Positions 33,440-42,238 of a DNA stretch of 64,000 bases are shown in pieces; position 1 is the first letter of the stretch; each line of letters opens with the position of its first letter. The position numbers were made by a program, and so were the translations under genes. Source of the stretch: CAYUNW01 sp964446235 (lineage in GTDB: Bacteria; Patescibacteriota; Microgenomatia; 2-02-FULL-39-11); the NCBI GenBank assembly GCA_964446235.1, contig CAYUNW010000001.1, positions 1 to 64,000 on the forward strand, written 5' to 3'. The notes beneath the pieces are model-generated. The model saw nothing but the letters and a program-made list of their open reading frames with translations. It had not been told where the DNA came from and made no database searches.

Positions 33440-34429
33440 TTAAAAAGATAAAATCATCTTACTACTTAGAAAGATCCTTTGATCATCTTTTAACATAGAC
33501 AACGACGATTTATATGATGTTTTCGAAGCTAGAATTGTATATGCTATGCTATTATCAATTATTTTTTTTGATTCTGTATAAGTAGTATTCAAGGACTTAT
33601 TTTCAATAATTATTTGTAAAATTGTCATATTATTATAAATATATACATATTTAAATCCAGTTTTTTTAATAATATTTTTCATTAATTCTGGTTTGATCTT
33701 TATAATTTTTTTCGACGGAACTTGATTTGGAATATTAATAATTAACAGTTTTCCACATAAATTAATAACTCTATAGATTTCTAAAACGATGGAATCTCTT
33801 CTATTTATTAAATTCATACAATCCACCATCGATAAAAAACTAACACAATTATCGATAAATGGTAAACCATCATCTAGATTGGAATGTATTAATAGAATAT
33901 TTGATTTTACAATAAATATTCTAGCTAATAATAAATATATAATTGATTTATCAATACCAAACAATAATGTAGAAGGGTATTTATTTGAAAGATACTGTAA
34001 GATTTGACCGGTTCCGCAACAAATATCAACAATCGGTAAAGTATTATTTTTTAAAATTGTAGAGAATAATTGGTAAAAAAAATATGATGGCAACTTTTCC
34101 CTGTTAATAAAATACCATCTATTATTGAGATTTGAATTAAATGTTATAATTTTTAACATTTTTTGGTAACCAATTTTATAAACTATTCTTTTCAAGATAT
34201 ACCTAAATAATCTCAATAAACCAAAAATATTTATTAAAAATGTCAGAATGACAAATTTGTTACTATTTTGATAAGTTCGTAATTTTAGATGTAATTTTAT
34301 TCTTAAATAAATTAATGCTATTTTTTTTATTTTAGAATTTTGAAATAATAAAATTCCGTTTATTATTGGGTAAGATTCGCAATTACATGAAAATATTGCT
34401 GATTTAATAATATTTTGACTTTTTATCAT
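33440..34429 (-). CDS. Class I SAM-dependent methyltransferase-like protein
   Basis: 329 residues. FSCNCESYPIINGILLF near the N-terminus resembles the Trm112-like zinc-finger start seen ahead of many methyltransferases (CxC-x2-YPI-x2-GI). The SAM-binding motif I is LPIVDICCGTGQILQYL, motif II LLFGIDKSII, then an acidic IHSNLDDGLPFIDNCVSFLSMVDCMNLI and a motif like LCGKLLIINIPN. The substrate is unknown. It is very A/T-rich and preceded by 311 bp without genes, so it is transcribed on its own, with a terminator 160 bp downstream. Confidence 0.68.
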   Translation of the reverse strand: MIKSQNIIKSAIFSCNCESYPIINGILLFQNSKIKKIALIYLRIKLHLKLRTYQNSNKFVILTFLINIFGLLRLFRYILKRIVYKIGYQKMLKIITFNSNLNNRWYFINREKLPSYFFYQLFSTILKNNTLPIVDICCGTGQILQYLSNKYPSTLLFGIDKSIIYLLLARIFIVKSNILLIHSNLDDGLPFIDNCVSFLSMVDCMNLINRRDSIVLEIYRVINLCGKLLIINIPNQVPSKKIIKIKPELMKNIIKKTGFKYVYIYNNMTILQIIIENKSLNTTYTESKKIIDNSIAYTILASKTSYKSSLSMLKDDQRIFLSSKMILSF

Positions 34430-34740
34430 AGTATTCTATAATTTCTTTTTTTTGGAAAAGTCCTTTACAATGAAGACAACGTAAGTATTTATAGTAATTT
34501 TTCATTAATGTATTATATACTGACTAAATCCGAAATTATTTCATTCTAAACTATATTTTTTTATTTCATAAATTATTTTTTATTTACTCTTAATCTACTC
34601 TATCGTTTCAATTGCACATGGTAGAAATAACTTAAATTCCTATAAAACAATCAAGAAATACTATTGATGCTAGAAAAGAATCTCTAGATTAAGAAAACAT
34701 TGCCATTCTAATAAAAATATACTTGATATAATAACTTTAA
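34430..34740. other. Intergenic region with an extended -10 promoter at its right end
   Basis: 311 bp of AT-rich DNA without a gene. The one clear signal is TGA-TATAAT at 34724-34732, only 8 nt before the ATG of the hydrolase gene at 34741, which predicts a leaderless or nearly leaderless mRNA. Confidence 0.5.
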
Positions 34741-35307
34741 ATGAAAGACTTCAAAGTAATATTTATTCATGGCTATACTGCTTCGTCAAAATCTGATTGG
34801 TATCCAAATATTTCACCGGAATTAAAAAAACTCGATATTGACTATGTAATTCCGGATCTTCCGGGTGGAGAATTCCCTCATGCAATAGAGTGGTTAAATA
34901 CTATTCATCAGGAAGTATTGAAAACAAATAAACCATTAGTCTTTGTCGGACATAGTTTGGGTTCTAGGGCTGTTTTACTTTATCTAGATAAATATAGAGT
35001 AAAAGTAAAATCAGTCATACTAATAGCTGCTTTTGCAAATAGAATCGAAAACGCCAAAAGGAACGAAGGAAAAGCCTATCCGGATTTTTTCAGTTATAAA
35101 ATTGATATTGACAAAATAAAAGCATTCGCTGATAAATTTTTCGTCATGCACTCAAAGGATGACGATAGTATCCCCTATGAACAAGGTGTAGAAATAGCTA
35201 ATGATTTGGGTGCGAAATTGATTACTTATGAAAATAGAGGTCATTTCTACGAGCCGGAAAACGCTCCTTTTGTTTTTGATATCCTCAAAAAAGAATTAAG
35301 AGTTTGA
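34741..35307 (+). CDS. RBBP9/YdeN-type alpha/beta hydrolase
   Basis: 188 residues. VIFIHGYTASSKSDWYPNISPEL is the start typical of RBBP9-like serine hydrolases, GHSLGSRAVLLYL holds the nucleophilic Ser, MHSKDDDSIPYEQG the Asp, and ENRGHFYEPENAP the His. This is a complete triad in a small cytoplasmic hydrolase with no signal peptide. The natural substrate is unknown for the family. The promoter lies 8 nt before the ATG, with no room for a Shine-Dalgarno. Confidence 0.85.
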   Translation: MKDFKVIFIHGYTASSKSDWYPNISPELKKLDIDYVIPDLPGGEFPHAIEWLNTIHQEVLKTNKPLVFVGHSLGSRAVLLYLDKYRVKVKSVILIAAFANRIENAKRNEGKAYPDFFSYKIDIDKIKAFADKFFVMHSKDDDSIPYEQGVEIANDLGAKLITYENRGHFYEPENAPFVFDILKKELRV

Positions 35308-35387
35308 AAGACAGATAATAATTTTAAGTAATTAATTTTTTGTTAGTTATCTATGTGATATGATAGACAGCTGAATATCCCCATTTT

Positions 35388-36485
35388 ATGGAATTTTTAT
35401 TGTTGAAAATTATTATAAAAAAGAATATTAATTTAGTAGTTTTTCTTGCTGGATTTTTTGTTATTCCGGCAATTCTTCTATTGTATAATCTGGTTTTAAA
35501 ACACCCCCAAAAAAATGAAGCTGAAAATAGAAATATCCTATCAGTTAATCAAGAAAATACTCCAGGCGGAAAAAGCATAAATTCGCTTGGAATTTTACTT
35601 ATTGGTTACGGTGGACCCGGACATCAGGGAGGATTTTTGGCAGATGCAATACAGGTTTTGTATTTTGATTTTGACAAAAATAAATCGTTTCTTATTTCTA
35701 TACCTAGAGACTTGTGGTTGAAACTACCTAACGGTAAAGAAACCAAAATCAATAGTATTTTAGCTTCCAGTGGAAGTAAAAATGACCTTATCAAAACAGG
35801 TGCACAGGATATGAAATATATTATTTCTAATATCACAAAATTACCCATTGATTACTATATTGCTGTAGATTTTGTGGGTTTTGAAAGGATTATTGGAATA
35901 AATCTCAAAGGTATAGACGTACAAGTTAGTGAGACGTTAAATGACCCCTGGTATCCAATAAGAGGTGAAGAGTTGAATACTTGCGGTTTAACTTCCCAAG
36001 ATATTGCCAGTTTAAGTGCTAAATTTTCCGGATTTGATCTGGAAAAACAATTTCCTTGCAGATACAGGCATCTTCATTTTGAAAAAGGTCTTGTAAATAT
36101 GCATGGAGGAGATGCTTTAGCTTATGTACGTTCAAGACACGGAAGTTCAGAGGGTGATATTTCAAGAGGAAAAAGACAACAGGAAGTTCTGGCGGCTCTT
36201 GGTAAAAAATTACTTTCATTGGATATTTTAAATCAACTGGATAATATCTATGAAAGCATTAGTAAAAATATCTCAACTGATTTAAATTTTGAAATTGCCA
36301 AACATACTGTACCTCTTATAAAAAATCTTGAAAATATTGAAGTTCAGAAAATCAACTTGTCTACTTCCAATGTTTTATCAGTCTCAAATATCAACGGTGC
36401 TTCGGTAGTCATCCCTAAAGAAGGTTTAAACAAATGGGGCAACTTGCAGAATTTCATCGGTGGGGAAATTTCTTCATCCGATTAA
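35388..36485 (+). CDS. LytR-CpsA-Psr (LCP) family glycopolymer transferase
   Basis: 365 residues. One N-terminal membrane helix (NLVVFLAGFFVIPAILLLYNLVL, reach about 15-37) is followed by an extracellular LCP domain: GILLIGYGGPGHQGGFLADAIQVLYFD, SIPRDLWLKLP, RYRHLHFEKGLVNMHGGDALAYVRSRHGSSEGDISRGKRQQEVL. The Arg and Asp residues of the LCP catalytic site are present. These enzymes move a glycopolymer from a lipid carrier to peptidoglycan, which fits the glycosyltransferase-rich locus at the left. An extended -10 (TGA-TATGAT, 35356-35364) lies 23 nt upstream. It overlaps the DUF4010 gene by 4 bp at the stop. Confidence 0.88.
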   Translation: MEFLLLKIIIKKNINLVVFLAGFFVIPAILLLYNLVLKHPQKNEAENRNILSVNQENTPGGKSINSLGILLIGYGGPGHQGGFLADAIQVLYFDFDKNKSFLISIPRDLWLKLPNGKETKINSILASSGSKNDLIKTGAQDMKYIISNITKLPIDYYIAVDFVGFERIIGINLKGIDVQVSETLNDPWYPIRGEELNTCGLTSQDIASLSAKFSGFDLEKQFPCRYRHLHFEKGLVNMHGGDALAYVRSRHGSSEGDISRGKRQQEVLAALGKKLLSLDILNQLDNIYESISKNISTDLNFEIAKHTVPLIKNLENIEVQKINLSTSNVLSVSNINGASVVIPKEGLNKWGNLQNFIGGEISSSD

Positions 36486-37354
36486 ATATAAAAATAAAAA
36501 TATAAAAAAGAGGCAATTATCAGAATTAAAAATACATTACCTAATTTTCTTGTAAATTCTTTAGAACCGTCTAGAAAACTGTAACCGATTTTGCTTAAAA
36601 AATTTACTGTATTGGCTAAAATAAATGCTAAAAATCCTGTTTGTAACGGAATGGTAGAACCGGCTAGTTCGGCAGTATTTATCATCACGGCATCAATTCC
36701 GGCAAAAGAACCCAATGCTGTTGCCAACAAAAAACCTCTATCTCCAAAAAATACAAAAAGTATCTTTGAAAAAATGCTAATGATGCTGAAAATACCAACA
36801 AACTTCAAAGCTTGGTTAAGATTGAATATTTCCAAATTATCCGACATTTTATTCAATTTTTCTTTTGCATTATGGTTATCCGTATTTTTTACATAATAAA
36901 ATACGAAAAACAAAGACAAAAACATAATAATTAAAAAAACGGGTAATAATTTGGATAAAAACAAAAAATTTACAGGGCCTATCAATATTGAAACCTGGAT
37001 AAAACTAACAAGATTTGCAAGTATAGCAGAAGACAAGAGAACATTGGTGTTTTTGCTCTTTTTACTTTTTTGGGAGAGTGATTTTATTGTTGCTGTAGAA
37101 GAAGCAAATCCGCCGGCGATACTTGTCAATAACCATCCTTTTTTACCTCCGATGATTTTTGTAAGAAAATATCCCAAAACTTCAACTCCGGTTATCAAGA
37201 CAACATATGTCCATAATTTAAATGGGTTCACAAGCGGTAATTCAATAATTTCCTGCCAAACTTTGGGAAAATTATTTATTAACCCTTCAATCACCTTATT
37301 ATCTCCAATAGAATAAGTATAATTAGGTAAAAACGGAAGTATCACAAGAGCCAA
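36482..37354 (-). CDS. DUF4010-type membrane protein, C-terminal half of a split MgtC-DUF4010 protein
   Basis: 290 residues, about eight hydrophobic segments. WTYVVLITGVEVLGYFLTKIIGGKKGWLLTSIAGGFASSTATIKSLSQKS is the DUF4010 signature. In most bacteria this domain follows MgtC/SapB in a single chain. Here the open frame extends upstream in the wrong phase from the MgtC gene; the join lies at a run of eight A (minus strand) at 37393-37386. A ninth A, or a -1 slip, reads ...VIKKNELNAFTAYAVLALVILPF... as one protein. Transport or sensing roles are suggested for the family but not settled. Confidence 0.75.
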   Translation of the reverse strand: MALVILPFLPNYTYSIGDNKVIEGLINNFPKVWQEIIELPLVNPFKLWTYVVLITGVEVLGYFLTKIIGGKKGWLLTSIAGGFASSTATIKSLSQKSKKSKNTNVLLSSAILANLVSFIQVSILIGPVNFLFLSKLLPVFLIIMFLSLFFVFYYVKNTDNHNAKEKLNKMSDNLEIFNLNQALKFVGIFSIISIFSKILFVFFGDRGFLLATALGSFAGIDAVMINTAELAGSTIPLQTGFLAFILANTVNFLSKIGYSFLDGSKEFTRKLGNVFLILIIASFLYFYFYI

Positions 37355-37821
37355 TACTGCATAGGCTGTAAAAGCATTGAGTTCGTTTTTTTTATTACTT
37401 CGGTAAAATCCTTGATTTTTTCTTTACGTGACAATAACACTATCAGGATTACCGTAATTGCGATGATTACCTGAACAGGCAAAACCGACAAAGCTATCAT
37501 CAAACCGATGACAAAAGTAATAAATAATGCAATTTCGGTAGTGATACCGATATCCTTACTAGTATATGTATCAAACAAATAATAAACCAAAATCAGTAAT
37601 AAGGATGCGGCAATGATAACAACCGATATCACCTGACTGTAATTGAAAATGAAACCGCTAATTGCTCCCAGAAGCGCTGTAATAGAAAACGTTCTCAATC
37701 CTAAAACTGCCGTGTTTTTAGCTTTAAGATTCCGTTTTTCATTAACTTCCCTTTCCAACCCGATAACTGCCCCTAAAACTACAGATAGAATTATCTTTGA
37801 GAAAATATCAAGATTATCCAT
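37342..37821 (-). CDS. MgtC/SapB-domain membrane protein, N-terminal half of the split gene
   Basis: 159 residues with five hydrophobic segments. KIILSVVLGAVIGLEREVNEK and GLRTFSITALLGAISGFI are MgtC/SapB motifs. The last 14 residues (TNSMLLQPMQYWLL) do not fit the family and come after the A8 run at 37386-37393, as expected of a frame-shifted tail. The coding sequence is otherwise intact. Confidence 0.78.
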   Translation of the reverse strand: MDNLDIFSKIILSVVLGAVIGLEREVNEKRNLKAKNTAVLGLRTFSITALLGAISGFIFNYSQVISVVIIAASLLLILVYYLFDTYTSKDIGITTEIALFITFVIGLMIALSVLPVQVIIAITVILIVLLSRKEKIKDFTEVIKKTNSMLLQPMQYWLL

Positions 37822-37960
37822 ATGATAAAAATTACCAAAGACATATTTTATCTTTTTTTACCGATAAATCAAGCTACCAGACCAATAAATGCAATACTTT
37901 TATATATTTCTAACCCCTAGATTATTTACAGCAAAAATAATATAAATATATATGTAAATT

Positions 37961-38914
37961 ATGAAAAAATTGAAAAACCATCCAGAATACCAATACCTTA
38001 ATCTTTTAGAAGATATTCTCGAAAACGGTTCATGGAAAGTCAGCCATTCTACCGGGGTAAAGCTTAAAAGCGTCTTTGGACGACAAGTCCGCTTTGATCT
38101 TTCACAAGGATATCCTCTGCTTACTACCAAAAAAGTCTTTGTCAGGGGAATATTCCATGAGTTAATCTGGTTTTTGTCCGGAAGTTCCAATATAAAATAC
38201 CTTGTCGATAACAATGTCCATATCTGGGACGACTGGGCATATAAAACATACCAGGAGGAGATGAAAAAAGGAAAAGTACCAAAAATGGAAATGTCGGAAT
38301 TTATAGAAAAAATCAAAAATGATGAAAAGTATGCCAAAAAATGGGGAGAACTGGGACCTGTTTACGGAGTCCAATGGCGCAGATGGCCAACCGGAGACGG
38401 TAGAGAGATCGACCAGCTTGGTTGGGCGATAGAAAAGATTAAAAAATTCCCGCAAAAAAAACATTATGTAATATCTGCCTGGAATGCTGGTTGTATTTAT
38501 GAAATGGCACCGGAAAGAAAGGCTTCAATGATTATCGCACCATGTCACACTATGTACCATATAAACATCACTGGAGATAAACTATCCCTACTTTTATACC
38601 AAAGAAGTGCTGATTCTTTCTTGGGTGTTCCCTTTAACATCGCAAGTTATGCCCTGTTAACTCTGATGATTGCTCAAGTTACTGGTTATAAACCCGGGGA
38701 ATTCGTCCATACATTTGGCGATATTCATATATATGAAAACCATTTCGATCAGGTCAAAGCACAGTTGAAACGTAAACCAAATCCTCTTCCTAAAATCAAA
38801 TTAAATCCGAAAATTAAAAAAATTGATGATTTCAAATTCGAAGATATCACGCTTGAAAACTACAATCCCCATCCTCCGATAAAAGGTGAAATCACTGTTG
38901 TCGGAGGGTTTTAA
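37961..38914 (+). CDS. thyA: Thymidylate synthase ThyA
   Basis: 317 residues. FHELIWFLSGSSNIKYL, GELGPVYGVQWRRW, IIAPCHTMYHINI with the catalytic Cys195, YQRSADSFLGVPFNIASYALL and HTFGDIHIYENHFDQV are the classical ThyA motifs. It methylates dUMP with methylene-tetrahydrofolate, producing dihydrofolate. folA starts 6 bp downstream and recycles that product, a standard functional pair. There is no Shine-Dalgarno upstream of the ATG. Confidence 0.97.
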   Translation: MKKLKNHPEYQYLNLLEDILENGSWKVSHSTGVKLKSVFGRQVRFDLSQGYPLLTTKKVFVRGIFHELIWFLSGSSNIKYLVDNNVHIWDDWAYKTYQEEMKKGKVPKMEMSEFIEKIKNDEKYAKKWGELGPVYGVQWRRWPTGDGREIDQLGWAIEKIKKFPQKKHYVISAWNAGCIYEMAPERKASMIIAPCHTMYHINITGDKLSLLLYQRSADSFLGVPFNIASYALLTLMIAQVTGYKPGEFVHTFGDIHIYENHFDQVKAQLKRKPNPLPKIKLNPKIKKIDDFKFEDITLENYNPHPPIKGEITVVGGF

Positions 38915-38920
38915 TATAAA

Positions 38921-39412
38921 ATGGATATAACTCCAAATATAAGTATTATCGCGGCTATAGATAGTAAAGGTGGAATAGGCAAAAACAACAAATTACTTTG
39001 GTATATTCCCCAGGACTTAGCTAGATTTAAAAAATTAACCCAAAATCATCCGGTAATCATGGGTAGGAAAACCTATGAATCATTACCTGTAAAACCTCTA
39101 CCCAAAAGAACAAATATAATTATTACCTCAAATCATCAATTTAATGCTCCAGACTGTACCGTCTGTACGAGTATCGAAGAAGCCTTGGAAAAAGCAAAAG
39201 AAATCGATAACCAGGAAATTTTCATTATTGGAGGTGCACAAATCTATGCCCAAAGTATCAAATTTGCTACCAAATTATATCTGACTTTAGTGGATGGTGA
39301 TTTCCAAGCGGATACATTTTTTCCTGAATACAGCCAATTCACCAAAATAATATCAGAACAAAAAAACCGATCCGAAGGCTTATCGTATACATTTATCGAA
39401 CTTACTAGATAG
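38921..39412 (+). CDS. folA: Dihydrofolate reductase
   Basis: 163 residues. ISIIAAIDSKGGIGKNNKLLWYIPQDLARFKKLT contains the substrate-binding Asp and Trp loop, PVIMGRKTYESLP the NADPH-binding motif, and EIFIIGGAQIYAQ the Gly-Gly turn. It reduces dihydrofolate made by ThyA. It is directly downstream of thyA and abuts, stop to stop, the convergent polymerase gene with no intervening base. Confidence 0.95.
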   Translation: MDITPNISIIAAIDSKGGIGKNNKLLWYIPQDLARFKKLTQNHPVIMGRKTYESLPVKPLPKRTNIIITSNHQFNAPDCTVCTSIEEALEKAKEIDNQEIFIIGGAQIYAQSIKFATKLYLTLVDGDFQADTFFPEYSQFTKIISEQKNRSEGLSYTFIELTR

Positions 39413-40663
39413 TCAATATCCGTATAAATCCTCTATCTCTTTCACCCCTCCAAAAGCTACCCTATCTATAATCACATCTTTCATCCCCATCATCCTGGCA
39501 GGTGTCATCGTGTATTCACCATACCTATCGTTTATATCATCTTGCGCCTGAGCTATTTTTTTTCTCAAAGTATAAACCGATTCGAATATTTCCATCTGTT
39601 CCGGTTTGAAATTTTCCAGACGAAAACAACTGACTGACAGATGCGTAATAATTTTGACACTGGGTTGTTGATTGAAAATCCAAACTGCTTTCAGATATAA
39701 ATCCTGGGTAGCATAAAGAGGAATCTGAAAAGTCCTACCATGATGCCAATGAGTACCGTCTTTATAAAGACAAGATACATGAATTCCGTAAGCATGGAAA
39801 TTGTTCCTTCTCAGTCTTCTACCCATTTTTTCACATAATTTCAAAAGCATCCTGATGAGTTTATCTCTATCAGACGTTGGTCTTTCTAAGGCATACGACT
39901 GACCGTAACTTTTGCGCGTAAACTCAACATCATCCATCTCCCACCCTCTCAAACGCAGATACCAATGGTAACCGACTATACTTCTAAATACCTGACACTT
40001 CAATAAATCGCTTGAAGCGTGCAAAAAATCAAGCGGAGTGAAAATACCGTAAGTATTAAGCCTGGCTTCAAACCTGGTATTGATACCGCAAAGATCAACT
40101 AAACGGCATTTACTGTAAATATGGTTTAAGTTGCAATGGGTAATCATCAGTAAACCGTCAGGTTTATAAAAAGAAGCAGCAAGTTTTGCCAAAAATCTGT
40201 TAACAGCAATACCGATACTAGCACTAATCCATTCCCCGATTTCCTTTTTCATCCGTAATTTAATCTCCCGTCCTACTTCAATAAGCTTTTTCTTACTTAA
40301 GGAAAGTTTAGAAAAATCTATCACCGCTTCATCTATGGATTTAGGATAAACATCTGGAGAATATTCCCTGAAAAGTTTAGCGAATTTAGTATGGATATCA
40401 CGGTATTTGGGCGGATCTGGAGACCTGATAATAATATCCCTACAGATAAGCTTGGCTTGCCTGACCTGCATACCTACTTTAATTCCCAGTCTTTTAGCTT
40501 CAATTGAAGGGGAAATCACACAACCATTGGAAGTAGTATAAGCAGACACAGCTATAGGTTTACCACGAAGCAAAGGATTAGCCTGCTGTTCGGCTGTAGC
40601 AAAACAGGAATTAAGATCTATATGCATCACTGCCGGATCATTACGGTTAAGAAGCAAATCCAT
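39413..40663 (-). CDS. dinB: Y-family DNA polymerase (DinB/UmuC type)
   Basis: About 416 residues from the ATG at 40663 (MDLLLNRNDPAVMHIDLN); the frame could open 14 codons earlier at 40705, deeper in the upstream gene. The metal ligands are in MHIDLNSCFATAEQ and SIDEAVIDFS; NGCVISPSIEAKRLGIKVGMQ is the fingers region, and SASIGIAVNRFLAKLAASFYKPDGL the palm. It performs translesion synthesis. The gene follows lexA and an 86-aa gene in one SOS operon. The C-terminus is shorter than that of UmuC. DinB versus UmuC-type naming is uncertain; Y-family is certain. Confidence 0.88.
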   Translation of the reverse strand: MDLLLNRNDPAVMHIDLNSCFATAEQQANPLLRGKPIAVSAYTTSNGCVISPSIEAKRLGIKVGMQVRQAKLICRDIIIRSPDPPKYRDIHTKFAKLFREYSPDVYPKSIDEAVIDFSKLSLSKKKLIEVGREIKLRMKKEIGEWISASIGIAVNRFLAKLAASFYKPDGLLMITHCNLNHIYSKCRLVDLCGINTRFEARLNTYGIFTPLDFLHASSDLLKCQVFRSIVGYHWYLRLRGWEMDDVEFTRKSYGQSYALERPTSDRDKLIRMLLKLCEKMGRRLRRNNFHAYGIHVSCLYKDGTHWHHGRTFQIPLYATQDLYLKAVWIFNQQPSVKIITHLSVSCFRLENFKPEQMEIFESVYTLRKKIAQAQDDINDRYGEYTMTPARMMGMKDVIIDRVAFGGVKEIEDLYGY

Positions 40664-40907
40664 CGGAAATTTCCTCCAAAGTCCAATATAGGCTTTCCGT
40701 ATCAAATCTCAAACGAAAAGCGGTTGACTTGTTGGCAACCGAAAAAATATGGATAAGCTTGCGTCCTTCCCTGATACGGTGATGATAACCGACTTTCTCA
40801 ATATCATAAACCTTTCCCTGCCATTTAAGCTTTTTGGGCATGAATAGCTTTTTGGCATAATCAAAGACAGCCACAATACTGACCTTTTCATTAATAATTT
40901 CCTGCAT
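40647..40907 (-). CDS. Small conserved-looking protein in the SOS operon, unknown function
   Basis: 86 residues: MQEIINEKVSIVAVFDYAK..., basic, then LKWQGKVYDIEKVGYHHRIREGRKLIHIFSVANKSTAFRLRF, which predicts a small beta-rich fold. I do not recognise a named family. It lies between lexA (9-bp gap) and the polymerase gene (17-bp overlap), so it is coexpressed with the translesion polymerase and may be its accessory factor (inference). Confidence 0.6.
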   Translation of the reverse strand: MQEIINEKVSIVAVFDYAKKLFMPKKLKWQGKVYDIEKVGYHHRIREGRKLIHIFSVANKSTAFRLRFDTESLYWTLEEISDGFAS

Positions 40908-40916
40908 AAATATAAT

Positions 40917-41495
40917 TTAATGATATTTACGGATGACAGAAACGACAGTACCAAAAATCACCAGACTATTTTGGGGGTAAATAACAGGATATTTCTTGTT
41001 AGCCGGTTTCAAATAAGCCTTATCTTTCTTTTTCTTAAAAGTTTTTAAGGTAAAATTATCATCTACACAGGCTACCACTATATCATTTTCCAAAGGTGTT
41101 TTATCTTTTTCTACCACTACCAAATCTCCTTCGTTGATACCTGCTTCCTGCATGGAATCGCCTGATACCCTCAAAACATAAGATTTTTCCGGATTTGCTA
41201 CCAGATAGTCATCAAACGACATTGTTTCTAGAAGCTGCTCTTGCGCCGCAATCGGACTACCGGCAGGAATCAAACCTAAAACCGGCAACGCAGGAAAAAA
41301 CTTTTTAGGAGAAAGCTTTCCGTTGTAATCTTTTGCTAAAAAGCCTTCTTTAACCAGCTTCTCGACTAAACTGAAACTGGCTTTTTTGGAAGAAAAACCA
41401 AAAATAACATTCATCTCGCTATATGATGGTAACCTTTTGTTTTTACGGAAAAATTTTCGTAATCGCTTCAAAGCTTCTAAACTTTCCATAAACAT
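40917..41495 (-). CDS. lexA: LexA-family SOS repressor (S24 peptidase)
   Basis: 192 residues. The N-terminal winged helix (EALKRLRKFFRKNKRLPSYSEMNVIFGFSSKKASFSLVEKLVKEGFL) is followed by the cleavage site region LIPAGSPI (Ala-Gly), the catalytic Ser in VSGDSMQEAGI and the Lys in FTLKTFKKK. RecA-stimulated self-cleavage lifts repression. It may start at 41495 or at the ATG 41489. A perfect 8+2+8 palindrome lies 6 bp upstream and is the likely autoregulatory operator. Confidence 0.9.
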   Translation of the reverse strand: MFMESLEALKRLRKFFRKNKRLPSYSEMNVIFGFSSKKASFSLVEKLVKEGFLAKDYNGKLSPKKFFPALPVLGLIPAGSPIAAQEQLLETMSFDDYLVANPEKSYVLRVSGDSMQEAGINEGDLVVVEKDKTPLENDIVVACVDDNFTLKTFKKKKDKAYLKPANKKYPVIYPQNSLVIFGTVVSVIRKYH

Positions 41496-41500
41496 ATGAT

Positions 41501-41518
41501 AGTAAACGTTCGTTTACT
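41501..41518. promoter_or_regulatory. LexA operator (SOS box) between lexA and the SRAP gene
   Basis: AGTAAACG-TT-CGTTTACT, a perfect inverted repeat of 8 bp with a 2-bp centre. It lies 6 bp before lexA and 31 bp before the divergent SRAP gene, so one site can control both. The core differs from the known Gram-positive (GAAC-N4-GTTC) and Gram-negative (CTGT-N8-ACAG) boxes. Confidence 0.75.
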
Positions 41519-41533
41519 TGTCAAGCGTTTTAA

Positions 41534-41542
41534 TGTTATAAT
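41534..41542 (+). promoter_or_regulatory. Extended -10 promoter of the SRAP gene
   Basis: TGT-TATAAT (41534-41542) only 6 nt before the ATG at 41549, so the mRNA would be leaderless. A -35-like TTTACT (41513-41518) overlaps the SOS box, which explains repression by LexA. Confidence 0.65.
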
Positions 41543-41548
41543 TGCATC

Positions 41549-42235
41549 ATGTGCGGAAGATATGCGTTTAGTGCAGGTGATGAAATTTATCAAAGATTTG
41601 AAGTTAAAAACAAACTCGAGATATTACCTGTCAAATATAACGCTGCTCCAGGGCAAAATCTACCGGTAATCACCAAAAACAGTCCTAATCATGTATCTTT
41701 AATGAAATGGGGGTTGACAGTCAATTGGGATAATCATGAAATTAGAAATAGAATTATAAACGCAAGAGCAGAATCATTGAACACCAAACAAATATTTAAA
41801 AATTTATTAAAATCCAACCGTTGTCTCATTCCGGCTAACGGCTTTTATGAATGGAAAAACCAGGCTGGGATAAAAACACCTTATTTTTTCAAAATGAAAA
41901 ACAATTCGATATTTGCCTTTGCAGGACTATATGAACAAAATCTAGATGATAAAGAAGACGACCATAAATATTTCTTAATTATCACAACACAACCAAACAA
42001 ATTAGTTGAAAAAATCCACAATCGCATGCCGGCAATACTCGAAAAAAGTGAAGAAAATATCTGGCTTAACCAATCTATAGGAACAGATGAACTTTTGCGT
42101 CTTATCAAACCCTTCAATACCGATTTAATGACGACATATCCAGTATCAAAAATGGTAAATAAATTGGAAAATGACAATGAAAATTTGATAAAAAAATCAA
42201 AAAATACGGAGTTTGATCAACAAACTTTTTTCTAA
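41549..42235 (+). CDS. SRAP-family SOS response-associated protein (HMCES/YedK)
   Basis: 228 residues. Met-Cys2 start (MCGRYAF) with the catalytic Cys exposed after Met removal, YNAAPGQNLPVI, NARAESLNTKQIF, ANGFYEWKN with the active-site Glu and HNRMPAILE with the active-site His. SRAP proteins bind abasic sites in single-stranded DNA covalently and shield them. The divergent arrangement with lexA and a shared SOS box is the expected context. The promoter predicts a leaderless transcript. Confidence 0.93.
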   Translation: MCGRYAFSAGDEIYQRFEVKNKLEILPVKYNAAPGQNLPVITKNSPNHVSLMKWGLTVNWDNHEIRNRIINARAESLNTKQIFKNLLKSNRCLIPANGFYEWKNQAGIKTPYFFKMKNNSIFAFAGLYEQNLDDKEDDHKYFLIITTQPNKLVEKIHNRMPAILEKSEENIWLNQSIGTDELLRLIKPFNTDLMTTYPVSKMVNKLENDNENLIKKSKNTEFDQQTFF

Positions 42236-42238
42236 TTA

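Noticed and set aside
37900..38337. 145-codon minus-strand ORF
   Set aside because: Fully antisense to the 5' part of thyA and without any motif.
40709..40954. 81-codon minus-strand ORF in the SOS operon
   Set aside because: Overlaps the 86-aa gene and the end of lexA in another frame; the 86-aa frame has the better spacing and composition.
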